Source: Candidatus Mediterraneibacter intestinigallinarum (GTDB taxonomy: Bacteria > Bacillota > Clostridia > Lachnospirales > Lachnospiraceae). From it: DNA of 61,218 nucleotides. The stretch is taken from assembly GCA_019119265.1 (NCBI GenBank), contig DWXI01000142.1, forward strand, positions 1 to 61,218, written 5' to 3'. Position 1 is the stretch's first letter. Every line of letters begins with the position of its first letter. Both the position numbers and the translations under genes were made by a program. Below are positions 42,418-51,322 of this stretch, piece by piece. The notes beneath the pieces were generated by a model. It saw nothing but the letters and a program-made list of their open reading frames with translations, was not told where the DNA came from and made no database searches.

Positions 42418-43245
42418 ATGTCAAACTGCAAAGTGATTGCTCTGACAAACCAGAAAGGCGGTGTCGGCAAGACCACCACAGCGGTCAATCTGGGCGTGGG
42501 ACTGGCACAGCAGGGGAAAAAGGTGCTGCTCATCGACGCCGATGCGCAGGCAAACCTTACAATGGCGTTGGGATATAACCGTCCTGACGACCTGCCCTTT
42601 ACCCTCTCCACCGTGATGCAGGACATCATCGACGATAAAACAGTTGATGTCTCGCAGGGGATTATCCATCACAAGGAAGGCGTTGATCTTATCCCGTCCA
42701 ACATTGAGCTGTCCGGTCTGGAGGTAAGGCTGATCAATGCCCTGAGTCGTGAGAGTGTCCTGAAAACCTATGTGAATGAGGTCAAAAGGGATTACGACTT
42801 TGTGCTGATCGACTGTATGCCGAGCTTGGGAATGATAACCATCAATTCTCTGGCGGCGGCTGACAGCGTGGTTATCCCGACGCAGCCCCACTATCTTTCT
42901 GCAAAAGGTCTGGAGCTGTTGCTTCGCACAGTGTCAAAGGTCAAGCGGCAGATAAACCCCAGACTGCGGATCGACGGTATCCTGATGACGATGGTCATGC
43001 CACGGACAAATATCTCCAAAGACATCATCTCATCCGTCAAGAGCGCATACGGACAGAAAATTAAGGTGTTTGATACCCAGATACCCCACTCCGTCCGTGC
43101 TGTGGAAGCCACCGCAGAAGGCAAGAGTATTTTTGCCTATGACAAAGGCGGCAAGGTTGCCGCTGCCTATGAGCAATTCGCAAAGGAGGTGGTAGAGATT
43201 GGCGAGAAGCAGAGGAAACAAAATCGAGCTGACCGCTTACGATGA
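42418..43245 (+). CDS. parA: ParA-family partition ATPase
   Basis: 275 residues with deviant Walker A NQKGGVGKTTTAVNLG (about residues 11-26), Walker A' DADAQANL, and Walker B VLIDCMPSLG. A ParA/Soj-type ATPase that helps keep excised elements. The start is ATG 42418 with AAAGGAGG upstream; the frame upstream from 42301 is the leader. It overlaps parB by 47 bases. Confidence 0.93.
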   Translation: MSNCKVIALTNQKGGVGKTTTAVNLGVGLAQQGKKVLLIDADAQANLTMALGYNRPDDLPFTLSTVMQDIIDDKTVDVSQGIIHHKEGVDLIPSNIELSGLEVRLINALSRESVLKTYVNEVKRDYDFVLIDCMPSLGMITINSLAAADSVVIPTQPHYLSAKGLELLLRTVSKVKRQINPRLRIDGILMTMVMPRTNISKDIISSVKSAYGQKIKVFDTQIPHSVRAVEATAEGKSIFAYDKGGKVAAAYEQFAKEVVEIGEKQRKQNRADRLR

Positions 43246-44137
43246 CCTCTTTGAAACAGACGAAAGTCGTGCGGAGGCTGCCTTAAGCAAGATACGGGAA
43301 ATTCCCATATCGGAGATTGACGAGTTCCCAGACCATCCGTTTAAAGTCTTAATGGATGAAGATATGGAGCAGCTTGTTGAGAGTGTCAAGCGAAATGGCG
43401 TAATGACCCCGGCGACTGTCCGGCTCAAGGAGGACGGACGGTATGAGCTTATCAGCGGACACAGGCGTAAAAAGGCGTGTGAGCTTGCGGGACTGGAAAC
43501 CTTGAAATGCGAGGTCAAGGAGCTGACCCGTGATGAAGCAATCATCATTATGGTAGAGAGCAACCTGCAACGCTCCACGATCCTGCCAAGTGAGAAAGCC
43601 TTTGCCTACAAAATGCGGCTTGAAGCGATGAAACGTCAGGCAGGCAGACCCCCGAAAGAAAATTCGTCCCCAGTGGGGACACATTTACGGAGCGATGCCG
43701 AGCTTGCTGAAAAGGTTGGAGAAAGCCGCAATCAAATTCAAAGGTATATCCGCCTGACAGAGCTTGTCCCTGAAATCCTGCAAATGGTTGACGAAAGGCA
43801 GATGGCGTTCCGCCCTGCGGTGGAAATCTCCTATCTGTCCGAGGAACAGCAGTACACTCTGCTCGAAGCGATGGAATACAACGACGCTACCCCGTCACTG
43901 GCGCAGGCTATCAAAATGAAGAAATTTATGCAGGACGGAAAGCTCACAGATGAGGTTATCCAGTCCATCATGCAGGAGGAAAAGCCAAACCAGAGGGAAA
44001 AGCCCGCTTTCCGTGATGAACGGATCACCAAGCTCATCCCTAAGACTGTCCCTAAAGGGCAGGAAACCGACTTTGTGGTCAAGGCGTTGGAGTTCTACAA
44101 CCGACACTTGCAGCGGAGCAAAGACCGTGAACGATAG
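43199..44137 (+). CDS. parB: ParB-family DNA-binding protein
   Basis: 312 residues: ParB N-terminal nuclease-like/CTPase domain (IREIPISEIDEFPDHPF, ISGHRRKKACE, ESNLQRSTILPSEKAFAY), central HTH (ELAEKVGESRNQIQRYIRL) and a C-terminal helical region. The start is TTG at 43199, 8 bases after AAGGAGGT at the end of parA. With ParA it forms a partition module of the element. Confidence 0.92.
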   Translation: MARSRGNKIELTAYDDLFETDESRAEAALSKIREIPISEIDEFPDHPFKVLMDEDMEQLVESVKRNGVMTPATVRLKEDGRYELISGHRRKKACELAGLETLKCEVKELTRDEAIIIMVESNLQRSTILPSEKAFAYKMRLEAMKRQAGRPPKENSSPVGTHLRSDAELAEKVGESRNQIQRYIRLTELVPEILQMVDERQMAFRPAVEISYLSEEQQYTLLEAMEYNDATPSLAQAIKMKKFMQDGKLTDEVIQSIMQEEKPNQREKPAFRDERITKLIPKTVPKGQETDFVVKALEFYNRHLQRSKDRER

Positions 44138-44254
44138 CCACACACCGAGGGCGAGGTCTGTCCATTGGAGGATAGCCATTTTTTCCGCTTCCCCCTCTCC
44201 ACACCTCTCCCCCTTAACTACTGCCAGTTACTGTCCGAAGAAAGAAAACTATTG

Positions 44255-44276
44255 AGCTGCCATAAGGCGGCTTTTT
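44255..44276 (+). terminator. Short terminator before the adhesin gene
   Basis: AGCTGCC and GGCGGCT arms around ATAA, then five T. It separates parAB from the adhesin transcript. The rest of 44138-44318 holds a pyrimidine-rich stretch and an AGGAGG before the adhesin start, with no gene. Confidence 0.65.
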
Positions 44277-44318
44277 CTCGGTTAGTAAGGCATATTCAAT
44301 CAAAATCAGGAGGTAACT

Positions 44319-47300
44319 ATGAAATTCCCTAAATTATTCAAAAGGGCTGCGGCTGTTCTGATGGCTGCGGTCACAACGCTGTCCGTACTGCCTGCGACCA
44401 CGGCGTTTGCTGCGGGAGATATAGGCACGATTTCCTTTAGCCACACTTACGACAGGAACGGGAACGCCATACGGTACAATTCCAGTGATGTATTCAACGG
44501 ATATACCGCCGGAGGCGCAGGGAAATACCACTACCGCATGTATGTGGATGGCGATACAGCGTTCTGTATTCAGCCGGGTGTCCCCTTAAGAACGGGAAAC
44601 ACCCTGCAGAAAAATTCATCGGAGACTTGGAACGCTCTCTCCGCCAACCAGAAAAAAGCAGTGGGGCTTGCCCTGCTCTATGGGTATCAGGGCAACCGGG
44701 GCAGTCTTCCCGGCAGTGACGATGAAAAGTGGCTTGCCACGCAAACTCTTGTGTGGGAGTTTGTGACGGGATGCAGGGAGTCCACCGGCTCCTATCAGCA
44801 GACAAGCCAGAAGATTTATAATGTCAACTTTGGCTCGAATTACCCTAACAGCGGTGCTGTTGAGGTCTACAACCAGATCGTGTCCCTGATGAGCAGGAAC
44901 AACACCATACCGAGCTTTATGTCGGGCGGCGCAAATGACATCACAAAAGAGCTGTCCTATCAGGATGGGAAATACACGCTGACCCTGACTGACAATAACG
45001 GTGTGCTGTCCGAGTATTCCTTTGCTTCTTCCGACAGCAAGGTAAGCGTGGCGAAGTCCGGCAATCAGCTCATCATCACATCGGAAACCGCTTTTGACGG
45101 GTCGGTGCGTATCACTGCCACAAGGAGCAATGTGCCGACCGTCAGCAGCAGCGCAAAGATGATTGCCTATGGCGACCCCAACCTGCAGGATGTGGTCACG
45201 GGCGTGGAAAATGCCGACGCTGTGCGGGCATACCTGAATGTGGAGACGCCCACTGGCACGATTGCCCTGAAAAAGACTTCCGAGGATGGCGTTGTTGCGG
45301 GCATCTCCTTTGTCATCAAGGGCGAAAAGAACTTTAACAAGACAGTTACCACGGACGAAAATGGCAACATTACCGTGGAGGGCTTATTCCCCGGCACTTA
45401 CACCGTGACGGAGCAGTCCATCGACAAATACGAGCCGCAGGAAACCCAGACCATCACGCTCATCGGCGGCAAGACTACCACGGTCAACTTCAATAACACC
45501 TTGAAGCGTGGCAGCCTTGAGGTGGTAAAGACTTCCGAGGACAGCCTTGTGGAAGGCGTGACCTTCCATCTGTACGGGACTTCCTTAAGCGGGCTTGCGG
45601 TGGATGAGTACGCTGTGACCGATGCGGATGGAGTCGCAAGATTTGAGAATGTCCTCATCAGCGGCAACACCCCGTATGTCCTTGAGGAAGTGGATACCGC
45701 TGTCCGCTATGTCGTTCCCGCATCCCAGACCGCACCCATTGAGTGGAACAAGGTCACGGAGCGCAGCTTTACCAACATCCTCAAGAAATTCAATGTGACC
45801 GTGACAAAGACCGATGCGGAAACGGGAACGCCGCAGGGCGACGCTTCCCTTGCGGGCGCAGTTTACGGTATTTATAAAGGCGAGGAACTGATTGACACCT
45901 ACACCACGGACGAGAACGGGCAGTTTACCACCGACTATTATGTGTGCGGCGACGACTGGAGCATCCGTGAAATCAGCCCGTCCGAGGGATATTTGCTCGA
46001 TGAGACGATCCACCATGTGGGCGCAGAGCCGGAGCTTTACACGGTGGAACGGAATACCACGAAAAATGATGTGAATGAGCAGGTCATCAAGGGCAATATC
46101 GCTGTCATCAAGCACACGGATGACGGGGAAACCCAGATTGAGACACCCGAAGAAGGCGCAGTTTTTGAAGTCTTTTTGAAATCCGCAGGCAGCTATGGGG
46201 ACGCAAAGGAAAGCGAGCGTGACATCCTGACCTGCGACGAGAATGGTTTTGCCCAGACGAAAGACCTGCCTTACGGTATCTATACCGTGAAGCAGACTTC
46301 TGGATGGGAAGGTCGTGAGCTGATGAAACCATTTGATGTGTTTATCAATTCTGACGGTCAGACCTACCGCTATCTGATCAATAACGCCAACTTTGAAAGC
46401 TATATCAAGATTGTGAAAAAGGACGCCGAAACGGGCAACACCATCCCCTATGCCGGGGCAGGCTTCCAGATTTATGACCCCAATGGCGAGCTTGTGACGA
46501 TGACCTACACCTACCCCGAAGTGACGACCATTGACACTTTCTATACCACAGCGGACGGTGACCTTATCACGCCCCAGACCCTTGAATACGGGAAGGGATA
46601 TTCTCTTGTAGAGGTGCAGGCTCCGTATGGATATGTGCTGAACTCCGAGCCAGTCTATTTTGATGTGGTGCAGGAGGACTCCGCTGAGGAAAGCGGCATC
46701 ACAGTTATTGAAGTGGTACGGGAAAATGTGGCGCAGAAAGGCACGATTACCGTGGAAAAGACGGGCGAGGTATTCTCAACCGTGTCAGGCGATAAGGGGC
46801 TGTATCAGCCAATCTTTTCCGCCAGTGGGCTTGAGGGAGCTGTCTATGAGATTACCGCAGCCGAGGACATCTATACTCTGGACGGGACACTCAGGGCTTC
46901 TAAAGGCGAAGTCGTGGACACGATTACCACAGATGCGGACGGTACAGCAAAGAGCAAGGAGCTGTATCTTGGCAGATATGAAGTCAGGGAAACCAAAGCC
47001 CCGTATGGAATGGTGCTGAATGAGGAAACGCATACCGTGGAGCTTGTGTACGCAGGTCAGGAGGTTGCGGTCACAGAAACTTCTACGAGCTTCTACAATG
47101 AGAGACAGAAGGTGGAAATCGACCTCATCAAAAGCCTTGAGGTGGACGAAGCCTATGGCGTAGGCAATAACGGGGAAATCTTTGATGTTTCCTTTGGGCT
47201 TTACGCTGCGGAGGAACTGACAGCCGCCGACGGTACTACAATTCCCGCTGACGGTCTGATTGAGGTCATTACTCTTGACGAGAACGGTCACGGGAAAGCC

Positions 47301-48464
47301 ATCAGCGACCTGCCGATGGGCAGCTACTATGTGCAGGAAATCAGCACGAACTCCGCTTATCTGAAAGACGATACCAAATACCCTGTTGTCTTTGAGTACG
47401 CAGGTCAGGAAACCGTACTGGTGTCCATCACTGCCAACGAGGGAGAAGCCATTGAAAACGACCTGATCTATGGCTCAGTCAGTGGTAAGAAGTACGATGA
47501 GGACGGGAACGCTTTAGGCGGTGCGCTCATCGGTATCTTTAAGACAGGTACGGAGGAATTTACAGCCGAAACAGCGATCCAGACTACCACATCAGCAGAT
47601 GACGGTAGTTTTTCTTTTGAGAAAGTGCCTTACGGGACTTGGATTATCCGTGAGATCGAAAGCCCGACAGGTTTTGTACTCTCCGATGAGGAAATCCCCG
47701 TGACCATTGGAAGCGTGGACGAAGTTGTGGAGGTCGAGCTTGTCAACGAGTTCATCACGGGCAGCATCGAACTGACAAAGGTGGACGAAGACTATCCCGA
47801 CAACAAGCTGACGGGTGCGGTCTTTGAAGTCTATGCCGACAAGAACGGAGACGGAAAACTGGACGATGGCGACGAGTTGCTCGGAGAAATGGCGGAGCTT
47901 GGCGGTGGCGTGTACCAGATGAGCGACCTGCGCTATGGCAAGTATCTTGTCCGTGAGACAAAAGCTCCCGAAGGCTTCCTGCTCGATACAAATGTCTATC
48001 CTGTATCCATTGAGGAGGACGGAAAGACTTATACGGTTGAGAATGAGGCAGGCGTCGGCTTTATCAACGCAGCCCAGAAAGGCTCTTTAAAGATCGTCAA
48101 GACTTCCTCTGACGGTAAGGTGGAGGGCTTCTCTTTCCGAGTGACTGGAAAAGATTATGACCAGACCTTTAAAACGGATACCAATGGCGAAATCCTCATT
48201 GAAGGCTTGCGCATTGGCGAATACACCGTGTCCGAGGTCAGCGATGATGCTTCCGCAGGCTATATCCTGCCCGCCGAAAAGCAGGCAACCGTTAAGACCG
48301 ATGCCACAACGATTGTGGAGATGCACAATGAGCTGAGGAAAACCCCGAAAACAGGCGATGACTTCAACCCTGCGCTCTGGGCAGGTCTGGCGGCTGTTTC
48401 CGTGATCGGCGCAGGCGTTTTAGGCTTTGTAGGCTTTAAGAACAGAAAGAAAAAGGAGGACTAA
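44319..48464 (+). CDS. Giant SpaA/Cna-B surface adhesin with thioester domain and sorting signal
   Basis: 1381 residues. Signal peptide (1-32, ending TAFAAGD). A thioester domain follows, with Cys83 in AFCIQPG and Gln142 in ATQTLVWEF, the pair that forms a covalent host-binding thioester. About ten SpaA/Cna-B prealbumin-like repeats, many with KT/KV...E pilin-type isopeptide motifs and the GxYxVxE strand. C-terminal sorting signal TPKTG (1342-1346), hydrophobic helix and KNRKKKED tail. Exported and anchored to the wall by a sortase. AGGAGG precedes the ATG. Typical cargo of Clostridia conjugative elements; it may aid cell-cell contact. Confidence 0.9.
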   Translation: MKFPKLFKRAAAVLMAAVTTLSVLPATTAFAAGDIGTISFSHTYDRNGNAIRYNSSDVFNGYTAGGAGKYHYRMYVDGDTAFCIQPGVPLRTGNTLQKNSSETWNALSANQKKAVGLALLYGYQGNRGSLPGSDDEKWLATQTLVWEFVTGCRESTGSYQQTSQKIYNVNFGSNYPNSGAVEVYNQIVSLMSRNNTIPSFMSGGANDITKELSYQDGKYTLTLTDNNGVLSEYSFASSDSKVSVAKSGNQLIITSETAFDGSVRITATRSNVPTVSSSAKMIAYGDPNLQDVVTGVENADAVRAYLNVETPTGTIALKKTSEDGVVAGISFVIKGEKNFNKTVTTDENGNITVEGLFPGTYTVTEQSIDKYEPQETQTITLIGGKTTTVNFNNTLKRGSLEVVKTSEDSLVEGVTFHLYGTSLSGLAVDEYAVTDADGVARFENVLISGNTPYVLEEVDTAVRYVVPASQTAPIEWNKVTERSFTNILKKFNVTVTKTDAETGTPQGDASLAGAVYGIYKGEELIDTYTTDENGQFTTDYYVCGDDWSIREISPSEGYLLDETIHHVGAEPELYTVERNTTKNDVNEQVIKGNIAVIKHTDDGETQIETPEEGAVFEVFLKSAGSYGDAKESERDILTCDENGFAQTKDLPYGIYTVKQTSGWEGRELMKPFDVFINSDGQTYRYLINNANFESYIKIVKKDAETGNTIPYAGAGFQIYDPNGELVTMTYTYPEVTTIDTFYTTADGDLITPQTLEYGKGYSLVEVQAPYGYVLNSEPVYFDVVQEDSAEESGITVIEVVRENVAQKGTITVEKTGEVFSTVSGDKGLYQPIFSASGLEGAVYEITAAEDIYTLDGTLRASKGEVVDTITTDADGTAKSKELYLGRYEVRETKAPYGMVLNEETHTVELVYAGQEVAVTETSTSFYNERQKVEIDLIKSLEVDEAYGVGNNGEIFDVSFGLYAAEELTAADGTTIPADGLIEVITLDENGHGKAISDLPMGSYYVQEISTNSAYLKDDTKYPVVFEYAGQETVLVSITANEGEAIENDLIYGSVSGKKYDEDGNALGGALIGIFKTGTEEFTAETAIQTTTSADDGSFSFEKVPYGTWIIREIESPTGFVLSDEEIPVTIGSVDEVVEVELVNEFITGSIELTKVDEDYPDNKLTGAVFEVYADKNGDGKLDDGDELLGEMAELGGGVYQMSDLRYGKYLVRETKAPEGFLLDTNVYPVSIEEDGKTYTVENEAGVGFINAAQKGSLKIVKTSSDGKVEGFSFRVTGKDYDQTFKTDTNGEILIEGLRIGEYTVSEVSDDASAGYILPAEKQATVKTDATTIVEMHNELRKTPKTGDDFNPALWAGLAAVSVIGAGVLGFVGFKNRKKKED

Positions 48465-48467
48465 GGA

Positions 48468-48560
48468 ATGGACGCTAAGACCATCATTGCCATCGTGCTT
48501 GTGGTTTTTATCGTAGGCGCAGCCATATGGCTCAATATCCGTAACAGAAAGAAGAAGTAA
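48468..48560 (+). CDS. 30-residue single-pass membrane peptide
   Basis: MDAKTIIAIVLVVFIVGAAI followed by WLNIRNRKKK: one membrane helix with a basic cytosolic tail. GGAGGA lies upstream overlapping the end of the adhesin gene and the start is three bases after its stop, so it is co-translated with the adhesin. Many such elements carry a similar mini-protein here; function unknown. Confidence 0.75.
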   Translation: MDAKTIIAIVLVVFIVGAAIWLNIRNRKKK

Positions 48561-48566
48561 GTGCGA

Positions 48567-48596
48567 AAGGGGCGGCGTTTTCATGCCGCCCCTTTT
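48567..48596 (+). terminator. Terminator after the adhesin/mini-protein pair
   Basis: aaggggcggc and gccgcccctt, perfect 10-base arms, followed by TT. Confidence 0.88.
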
Positions 48597-48615
48597 CCAT
48601 ATATGGAGGTCAAAA

Positions 48616-48918
48616 ATGAGATACCTGAAAACCATTGAACGAAAGGTCAGGACGATTTTGGCGCAGAACGAGGATGCCCGTAATGACGATATGGTACTGT
48701 ACCTCGTACTGTGCAATGCTTGCCTGAAAGATGCGGGAGCTTTGCCCTTTGCGGAGATTATGACGCAGTACAAATATCTGGGACTTCCGAGCTTTGAGAG
48801 CGTCAGCAGGACAAGGCGGAAATTGCAGGCACAGCATCCAGAGCTTACGGGGAGCCGCCCCGTGCGCAAAAAACGCAGCGCAGGCGAACACGATCACCGC
48901 AGATACGCCAAAGAATAA
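48616..48918 (+). CDS. Conserved element protein of unknown function (100 residues)
   Basis: MRYLKTIERKVRTILAQNED start and a basic C-terminus (RPVRKKRSAGEHDHRRYAK). Helical, with a possible DNA-binding end. ATGGAGGT precedes the ATG at 48616. Recognised only as a recurrent neighbour in Clostridia elements. Confidence 0.65.
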   Translation: MRYLKTIERKVRTILAQNEDARNDDMVLYLVLCNACLKDAGALPFAEIMTQYKYLGLPSFESVSRTRRKLQAQHPELTGSRPVRKKRSAGEHDHRRYAKE

Positions 48919-48929
48919 GGAGGCTGCCT

Positions 48930-49205
48930 ATGGATGAAGAAAAACGCATGAATGGCGGTTATGAAATCATGGAGAGTTGTACGATCGGGAACAACGAGCT
49001 TGTCATCGGGCATAATGCCAAAGCCCCCAACCCGTATGTGTGTTGGTATTGTAAGGACGGATCGGATTATTTCTGGGGATATTACTGCAATCAGCTATCC
49101 GAAGCAAGGGAAAAGCTGATAGAGCGATACCAGACAGAGTGCCGCCTGCCCTATAACAATCCCCCGTTTCAGAAAACAAAAAGCGGTGATGATCGTGAGC
49201 GATAA
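48930..49205 (+). CDS. Element protein of unknown function, paralogue of the 49334 gene
   Basis: 91 residues, MDEEKRMNGGYEIMESCTI start. The first ~30 residues resemble those of the 200-residue protein two genes on (MSEEKRMVGSYEVEQSVFI), suggesting duplication. Aromatic/Cys-rich centre (YVCWYCKDGSDYFWGYYC). AAGGAGG upstream. Confidence 0.65.
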   Translation: MDEEKRMNGGYEIMESCTIGNNELVIGHNAKAPNPYVCWYCKDGSDYFWGYYCNQLSEAREKLIERYQTECRLPYNNPPFQKTKSGDDRER

Positions 49206-49341
49206 GAAACGATATGACTGTACGACCTGCCCTTATCCCCGATACAAGGACGGGTCTGTTATCTTCTGCGATGTTTGTATGCGCAGGATTTTAGACGAGC
49301 AGAAAGCAAAAAAGCAAAGAAAGGAGCAGCGGGATGAGTGA
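49189..49341 (+). CDS. 50-residue zinc-ribbon-like protein
   Basis: MIVSDKKRYDCTTCPYPRY, then VIFCDVCMRRIL and a Lys/Gln-rich tail: two CxxC pairs 14 residues apart form a probable zinc knuckle. The gene overlaps the previous one by 17 bases and the next by 8 bases. Starts at 49186 (GTG), 49189 (ATG) or 49195 (GTG) are all possible. Packing and Cys spacing argue that it is real. Confidence 0.55.
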   Translation: MIVSDKKRYDCTTCPYPRYKDGSVIFCDVCMRRILDEQKAKKQRKEQRDE

Positions 49342-49936
49342 AGAAAAACGGATGGTTGGCTCTTATGAGGTGGAGCAGAGCGTCTTTATCGGAGAAAAAG
49401 AAGTGCTGTTTGGTGTCAGCCAAAAGGAAGAATATCCCTTTATGGTCTGCTACTGCGATTATAACAATCCCCTCTCTGCCCCGTGGTTCACGGAAGCAGT
49501 CGGGACGGATGATTATCTGGAAGCGATGGAGCTTTTCTGTGACCGGGTGCAGGCGCAGATTGTTCTGACCCGCAGTGAGCAGGAGAAATTTAAGTTTGAC
49601 CGAACACCTTTTACTGCCGCTGACTGTATCCCGGATAAGAAGAACGAAAGCATCATCGGAAAAGTCGTCGTGATAGACGCAAAGCCAAAACGATATGAAT
49701 ACCAACACGCCGCCTATCAGCTCATCCTTGCCGATGGCGGCAACGGTGCATCTGGTGGCAGAGGTCAGGCGGTCTTTGGGACTTGCCTTGCCACGGGCGA
49801 GCGCAGCCGATGGGAACGGTATGATGTCCTCGGAGAAATCCGCCCGGAGCGTATGCCGCAGTGGGCAAAGGAAGCTCTGCACGCCATAAAAAATCAGGAA
49901 AAGGCAAAAAAGCCTCACAGCAGGGAGGAACGCTGA
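49334..49936 (+). CDS. Conserved element protein of unknown function (200 residues)
   Basis: N-terminal region shared with the 48930 protein; then FTAADCIPDKKNESIIGKVV and a Gly-rich ADGGNGASGGRGQAVFGTCL stretch, which resembles antirestriction-like or DUF-type proteins of conjugative elements. GGAGCAGCGGG precedes the ATG. Confidence 0.65.
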   Translation: MSEEKRMVGSYEVEQSVFIGEKEVLFGVSQKEEYPFMVCYCDYNNPLSAPWFTEAVGTDDYLEAMELFCDRVQAQIVLTRSEQEKFKFDRTPFTAADCIPDKKNESIIGKVVVIDAKPKRYEYQHAAYQLILADGGNGASGGRGQAVFGTCLATGERSRWERYDVLGEIRPERMPQWAKEALHAIKNQEKAKKPHSREER

Positions 49937-49937
49937 T

Positions 49938-50633
49938 ATGGAGATACGCCCTCTAACTTTATCTGAACAGAAATACACCTATGCCCAGAGTATGCAGATC
50001 AGCGGGCAGACGGGAAATATCGGACATCTCCGTGGCGATTTTGCATATACAGGCTATGGCTTTTATACTACTTGGTTTGACAACCGGGCGCAGTGGAAAA
50101 CAGACGAGTTTAAGTCCGTGCTTGATACAGTCATCAACGGACTGCGGGAGGACAAGATGCCCTTGCATAACCGCTATGATATGACCGACTTTTGCAGGCA
50201 GCATAAAGACAGTGCTTTTCAGGGGAATTACTGCACGGAATATGGTTTCCGTGTGGATACAGAAAGACATGCTTTCCTCTTGCGGTGCAATCCCTCAAAG
50301 GGCGATTACAATTTTTACTGTTTCTGCTATGTGAGGGAATGGCTTGACAAGCATATTGAAAAAGCCGAGCCGGGTATCCGCTTTATCGACCCTAATTACA
50401 AGGAGCTGTTTCGCATCCCTGATGGCGGGAAAATCGTCATCACGACTTCGTGGGGAGAAAAGATGGAGCGTACCTGCCGCTTTATTGACGAGTACCATAC
50501 GGAAATCGGCGGCAACCTCTACCATATCTGTGAGTTTGCCGAGCGTATGGCACACAACGGGGCAACCTATGAGCCGAAGCAGGCAGATGCGCTGCCCCAG
50601 AAAGGACTAAAACACAAAGATTATGAACGATAA
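49938..50633 (+). CDS. Conserved element protein of unknown function (231 residues)
   Basis: MEIRPLTLSEQKYTYAQSMQ start, then QTGNIGHLRGDF, GFRVDTERHAFLLRCNPSKG, a YNFYCFCYVREWLD centre and YHTEIGGNLYHICEFAERM near the end. I recognise the pattern from many Clostridia conjugative elements without an assigned function. The ATG follows the preceding stop by one base. Confidence 0.7.
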   Translation: MEIRPLTLSEQKYTYAQSMQISGQTGNIGHLRGDFAYTGYGFYTTWFDNRAQWKTDEFKSVLDTVINGLREDKMPLHNRYDMTDFCRQHKDSAFQGNYCTEYGFRVDTERHAFLLRCNPSKGDYNFYCFCYVREWLDKHIEKAEPGIRFIDPNYKELFRIPDGGKIVITTSWGEKMERTCRFIDEYHTEIGGNLYHICEFAERMAHNGATYEPKQADALPQKGLKHKDYER

Positions 50634-50646
50634 GGAGGATAGAAAA

Positions 50647-50853
50647 ATGGCAGTCAACCCGAAAGCCATTAAGGTCTTGAATAAGGTCTTGGATGCAGGC
50701 TTTACTGATGAGAAAGCCATTGCCGCCATGACGATTGACGACATTCTAAAGATGCAGGGCGTCACGGTCACGGACATCGGTATTATCAATGAGCTGCAGA
50801 AAAGCATTAAGGCGAACAAGGTCGTTGCCTTTCTGGGAGGTGGCGGACAGTGA
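50647..50853 (+). CDS. Small element protein (68 residues)
   Basis: MAVNPKAIKVLNKVLDAGFT start; helical, with DEKAIAAMTIDDILKMQGVT and a Gly-rich end. AAGGAGGA lies 8 bases before ATG 50647. The stop overlaps the next gene's GTG start (GTGA). Confidence 0.65.
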   Translation: MAVNPKAIKVLNKVLDAGFTDEKAIAAMTIDDILKMQGVTVTDIGIINELQKSIKANKVVAFLGGGGQ

Positions 50854-51308
50854 GTACGGAGCTGATCAACCGTATTACCGTCAAAAAAGACGGTGTTTAT
50901 CTTTCCTCACACAGCTCCAATGACACTGCCCCTTTCCACGCTTGGCGGTGTGATAGCCTATCCGATATTTATGCCGCCGAGGGACGGAAAGGTCTTGACC
51001 GTGAGATTATCCGTATGCTCTATGAGTATGCTGAGCTTCGAGGGCGGCACAAGAGCCTTGACCGTTACCGCTATGCGAAGGACGCCCCGGAGGCTCTTGC
51101 CATATATAAACAATATACTGACCAGATAGATGACCGCTATGAGCAGTTGGATCAGGCAGACCAAGACAGCGTGTGGTATAAACCCACCGAAAAAGCAAGG
51201 GCGTTCAACGCCTATGAGCGCAGGATGCGGGATGAGATGTACTCGGTCATCGCTGCCCGCTGTGAGGAATATGACCAAAAGCAGAAAAGCCGGGAATTAG
51301 AACGATAA
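50850..51308 (+). CDS. Conserved element protein of unknown function (152 residues)
   Basis: GTG start at 50850 behind GGGAGGTGGCGG. Charged and helical: FHAWRCDSLSDIYAAEGRKG, LDREIIRMLYEYAELRG, then a C-terminal YDQKQKSRELER tail. No known domain recognised. Confidence 0.62.
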   Translation: MSTELINRITVKKDGVYLSSHSSNDTAPFHAWRCDSLSDIYAAEGRKGLDREIIRMLYEYAELRGRHKSLDRYRYAKDAPEALAIYKQYTDQIDDRYEQLDQADQDSVWYKPTEKARAFNAYERRMRDEMYSVIAARCEEYDQKQKSRELER

Positions 51309-51322
51309 GGAGGTGCAGATAA

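Noticed and set aside
45167-48326. Antisense frames across the adhesin
   Set aside because: They arise from repetitive codon usage in SpaA repeats and carry no signals.
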